Assembly: GCA_902729315.2 (NCBI GenBank)
Contig: LR746266.1
Span: 873,001 to 937,000, forward strand
From: Spirodela intermedia
Taxonomy: Eukaryota > Streptophyta > Magnoliopsida > Alismatales > Araceae
Length of the DNA stretch: 64,000 nucleotides
Reading direction: 5' to 3'
The notes below the pieces were generated by a model. It ran no database searches. It was not told the origin of the DNA and saw only the letters and a program-made list of their open reading frames with translations. Positions 60,168-64,000 of the stretch are shown piece by piece (position 1 is the stretch's first letter; every line of letters starts with the position of its first letter). Position numbers and translations under genes: made by a program.

Positions 60168-61353
60168 CCCGTCCGTCTCCTTCCCTTCATGGCCGCAATT
60201 TTGTTCTTTCCGAGAGCTTGCTTCTATGAGGATGCAGCCATCTTCGGAACAATTAAATTATTAATGTTTTTTTGTTTTTAAAATCGAGTTTTCTTGGCCA
60301 CCGGGTGTTGTAAAATCGCGTTATTATACATTATAATTTATTTAACCCCACGAAATTGGGCATTTAATCTCTGTTAGTATTTTTTAGTAAATAAAATATT
60401 TCATTTTATAAAATAGCCTCGCCCTCGTCGAATTATCTCATCTTCGGAGAAATTAATTATCTAAGTTTTTATTTTTTAAAATAAAGATTTCGTGGGGTTA
60501 AATAATTAACCAATGTGACTTATTTACCATGTGAAAACAACCATATAATCGCTGCTGTTACTTTTATTAAAAAAATATTTAATTTTATAAATAAACCTCA
60601 CTCTCGTGGAATTATCATTTTAATTTTCTATTTTTGCATAATTAGTAAATATATCTTATGGCGTGAATATCTCAGAGAGTGGGTATTTTGTTTTTCGTAT
60701 AATTCGTCATTTGTCGCCCTAATTTTTTCTTTTTATGGAAATTCACCGACGGGATTATGCTGATTTTTAAAATGGTCATTTTTATTTTCGGGAAATAACC
60801 TGCCAGACTGGAGCGCGTAGGTATAAATAACAAGGCGGGAGATTGTAGCAGGCATTTTACGACGTTCTCAGGTTGTCGTCAAGCTCGGAGGAGTTCTCTT
60901 GCTCCGGCGGACGAAGCGAGAACCGGAGGTTGGTGGCATCATGTTCTCATGCACTGGTTGTACCGTCGTCTTCTTCTTGCCGTACAGGTTTTTCTTTCTT
61001 TTCTTCACTCTGAATGCCCCTAGGGGAATCTGTCTTCCGAGACCGAACGACAAGTGGAGGTGCGACCAGTCATCTTCCCATGCTCTGCTAGCCGTTCCCT
61101 TCTCTTCGTCCTGCTGTTCAGAATCCCACCGTCTTTCGCTAAAAATGTCTAGATTGATCCCTGAGAGGATCTGTCTCTTCACCTAGATTCCTCCGTATTC
61201 TATACGACAAGGATACGTAGTAATCCTGAGAATATCTTCATTTTCCGCGTCGGAACGGAGAAACTTATTCGCGTCCAGTTATTTTTCCTTCCGCTGATTG
61301 GTATACCATCTTGTTCCTTTTGGTCCTCATTCCCCTAGTCTTCTCCACTGCAG
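60168..61353 (+). promoter_or_regulatory. AT-rich spacer and DFO-like promoter/leader
   Basis: Begins with the GH17 3' flank, then AT-rich sequence with two imperfect copies of a segment (about 60391-60440 and 60566-60616). TATAAATA at 60822-60829 is the likely core promoter of the next gene, giving a leader of about 500 bases that probably includes an intron ending in the CTGCAG directly before the ATG at 61354. Confidence 0.5.
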
Positions 61354-62905
61354 ATGTCCACATTAATCTCAGAGGGGATATCCTTCTTCCGCGACCGAAT
61401 CGAGAAGCGGAGGTACGAAAAGTTATTCTCCCATTGCCTGATTGTTCCATCCTCTTCTTCATGCCGTCCGTATCCCTCTCGTCTCGTTCTCTTGTCCTCT
61501 GCCTCGTGATCCCTTACCTTCTCTTTTCAGATTTGGCGAGGAAACACTTCGCATCTTGGAGTCGGTCTTAGCTTCGAAGGATGTGAAGTCTCTAACTGAC
61601 ATCCGGTCAGTGCTGCGTGAGCTCCTCAGGTCTGAAGCGAAATTTGTCCTGCAAGAAATGGCCGGGAAAGTCACTTATCAGAAGCTCTTCGTCGTGGAGT
61701 TTTTAATTCAGGCCTTTGCTCTTTTAGGAGACGTGGAGGCGAGTAGCTAGTCCACATCCCCCTGTTGAACCTCTTTCGACTTCCTTGACTCAGTTGGAGT
61801 TTCTTTTGCTCTGATGGCTCGGTGTTTCTTAAGATTTTCGATATCCTATCACCTTGGGCTTTTAGATACACAATGAACTAGGGATATCTTCTTGTTTCCA
61901 CTGAAGATAGTTCACTTGCTTTGGCTTCCGTTGGACGATCAGGAGATTAATAATCCTTAAGCATATAACATGTTTGATGCTAGAGGTTCTTTATTTCACT
62001 CTAAGATGCAGCAAGATGCAACCTGGAGTCGGATAATCTACCATCTGTTCTTCCAAAATGGCGACATGGTCCATGCAATATCTATAAAAAGGTCAACAGA
62101 AGAAAGCGGCCCATAACAGGCCCACTCAGGGGAACGTATAGATGTGTTACATCAGAGCATAAAGACGAAGGCTATTCTAGGAATCAGGCCAAGACTATTT
62201 GGCGTGGATTCATTGTTCTTTTTATACCTTAAAATGAAGATCGATTATCTCATTTATTTGCACTAAAAAAATAGTCTTCAAAATATACATCAATTTGTGC
62301 ACTTATTACTTTCTGCTTTACTGTTACCTAGAGTTGCTTGGCACTGAAATATGAAGCCCTTGTTCTACGAGAGCTGGAGTATATGTCTGATGATTCTCTG
62401 CACGTGCACTGTGAAGAATGGTTAACTTTTTCTGAAGATTCACTAGACAACGGCTATTATTCAATTGCGCTAAAGGTAAACACTTTTCTTTTGGAGGATT
62501 TTAGAATTATCTCCAAGGATTATCTAAACTTTGTTAAGCGTATTCGAGTTTCGTTTTCCATGAATACCCTTAAGTTAGCCACATTATCTCGTGGTAGGTT
62601 TTTATGTTTTCCGGTTGCATGCTTTCTGCTGCATTAAATTGACATCTTATTGAATGCTTACTTCTTCAATAAATAATATATCTTCTCTATTCAAAACCTC
62701 AAGTTTAACTCCCTGGAAATTTATTCATTTTTAGGGATTAAATAATGCGCTTTCCTCAATGCAAACCGAGGATCATGATACTTTTGGTGTAGAGGTGCAG
62801 ACGGTCAGAAAAATCAAGGAACTCAGGCATAAGGTTCAAGAATTAATCTCTCCACACTCTGGTAAGTTCTTGTGCCATCCCCCTCACATCATGATGGTTT
62901 ACTAA
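61354..62905 (+). CDS. DFO: DFO (DOUBLE-STRAND BREAK FORMATION)-like meiotic protein
   Basis: Arabidopsis DFO is needed for meiotic double-strand breaks. Exons read here are 61354-61412, 61531-61738, 62332-62475 and 62735 onward. The protein begins MSTLISEGISFFRDRIEKRR, continues FGEETLRILESVLASKDVKS, FVVEFLIQAFALLGDVESCL and ALKYEALVLRELEYMSDDSL, and ends near ELRHKVQELISPHS. The second intron must start GC (GAG/GCGAGT) to give the family-like GDVESCLALKYEA; its acceptor is CTAG. The end is unsure: reading on without splicing gives TAA at 62903-62905 (193 residues), whereas a donor at 62862 with acceptor at 63048 gives a stop at 63060-63062 (183 residues). Identification rests on remembered similarity to DFO and is moderately secure; the protein has no catalytic motif. 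Confidence 0.72.
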
Positions 62906-64000
62906 TGGATATGGCTTCCTATTTTCCATCCCTTTATTGTCGTGTGATTTGCATTTTTATCATAAACACTTAGTTAGGAGCCATAATAATGTTTTTATAT
63001 TTTCAAATAAAGAAAATAACCTTTCAAAATGGACATTAAAGTTTACAGGCCACTGCGAATGATCTTCTCCCTTTGGTCGTGGAGCACAAACTCTTGGGAC
63101 TAAAGGGAAAATCCACTTATTAATGAGAGAAGACAGTCTTCGCAGCGTGCCTGTTTGTTTGGCTGCAGAGCTCAAACTCTCAAGATGCCTTGCTTTTGGG
63201 CGAAATTAATTTGCCGAGAGTCTCATTTGTAAGGGATCCTCTCACATTACTTACAAATCTTAAGCTGTCTACAGGCCTTTCTCTTTCCACAAGCCGAATC
63301 CCGCTTTGTAATGGGCAATTCGCCTTGGGAATGACCAACTATATCCCCATAATTGTTTTGCTTGCTTGATTTCTGATATCTTCAGTGGAGGCATCCTCTT
63401 CTCTTGTTAATAAGCTCAGCTACGAATTGTTGATCGGATATGGATTATTGATTCTGAAGCCTAGGATCCATTAAATTGGGGCTGTCCTATGAGCATTTTC
63501 CTTCTTTTAGAAGAGCAGTTGCCCTGCCTGATTCAACCTCGATGTATAAATTTATTTTTCTGTAGCGGTTCCTTGAGAAACCGACTCAATTTCATGTAAA
63601 AAAAATTTGAATATATTATCAACGTGTAAATACCTTTGTCTCTACCCCCAATTTATGTGCTGTATTTCTTTCTCGAATCCTAATAAAAAGAATCTTGAGA
63701 TGATGAAACCCATTTAACAACTATCTGATTTAAATTCAGCGGATGATTTCAATAGGGTGAGTAAATGGATGAACTATTGGTTCAAGGGGTTTAATTTTCC
63801 ACCATATATTTAGGCACAATAAAGAGGGACATGCTCGAGGCTAGATTATCGGAAAGTTCACGTGATTAGAGAGTGGTGCACCTAGAATGTTGAACGATGG
63901 TGTGACGCATCTTGGACGGAAAGAGGTGAGCTGATAGAAGGGACAATCATTGGCATCTTGATGATCATCTCACGATGAGTGTCTGGCCTTGCACACATTT
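62906..64000. other. 3' flank of the DFO-like gene, no further gene seen
   Basis: AT-rich sequence with no convincing exon, repeat or RNA gene. A possible alternative last DFO exon lies at 63049-63062. The window ends without a recognisable feature. Confidence 0.5.

Overview
This is nuclear DNA of a flowering plant. Most genes are interrupted by GT-AG introns with AT-rich interiors, several coding regions are GC-rich, and the intergenic DNA is full of CT/GA microsatellites and decayed LTR-retrotransposon sequence. The protein families are plant ones: ABI4, ALOG/LSH, TIC56, PNGase A, DUF688, and a CBM43-tagged GH17 glucanase. I cannot place the species. All exon coordinates below were assigned by hand from splice signals, reading frame and family knowledge; no alignment was run.

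Layout. 1-4830 (+): 3' part of a fructose-2,6-bisphosphate bifunctional enzyme gene. 9430-10341 (-): intronless ABI4-like AP2/ERF factor. 15892-16575 (+): DUF688-type protein behind a long GA tract. 17288-20038 (+): importin beta-1. 20596-23152 (+): BUB1/MAD3-family checkpoint protein. 23661-28290 (-): broken Ty3/gypsy chromovirus, next to gene-like sequence of unknown identity (28290-28975). 29331-35445 (+): ubiquitin-like/LRR protein, tail-to-tail with the ubiquitin-activating enzyme E1 gene (36270-41989, -). 43813-45837 (+): PNGase A-like protein. 46743-48521 (-): protein with a C-terminal pseudokinase domain. 49832-50380 (+): ALOG protein. 52105-55916 (+): TIC56. 57307-60167 (+): GH17/CBM43 protein lacking the usual nucleophile. 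61354-about 62905 (+): homologue of the meiotic protein DFO (DOUBLE-STRAND BREAK FORMATION).

The genes form no operon-like pathway; this is an ordinary gene-dense plant segment with mixed housekeeping and regulatory genes. Loose themes are cell division and meiosis (BUB1/MAD3-like, DFO), ubiquitin (E1 beside a UBL-LRR protein) and transport into organelles (importin beta, TIC56).

The strongest observation is the BUB1/MAD3-like protein. It carries an in-frame tandem array of four segments fitting the ABBA motif (Cdc20/Cdh1-binding) and three copies of a segment resembling the BUB1 CD1 motif (MAD1-binding), with no kinase domain and no canonical KEN box: a multivalent checkpoint scaffold. Other points of interest are the degenerate kinase, the Glu-to-Lys change in the GH17 protein, a probable GC-AG intron and exon-1 relics in DFO, a tandem G-box promoter repeat, and an orphan cluster of TGGGCC promoter elements.
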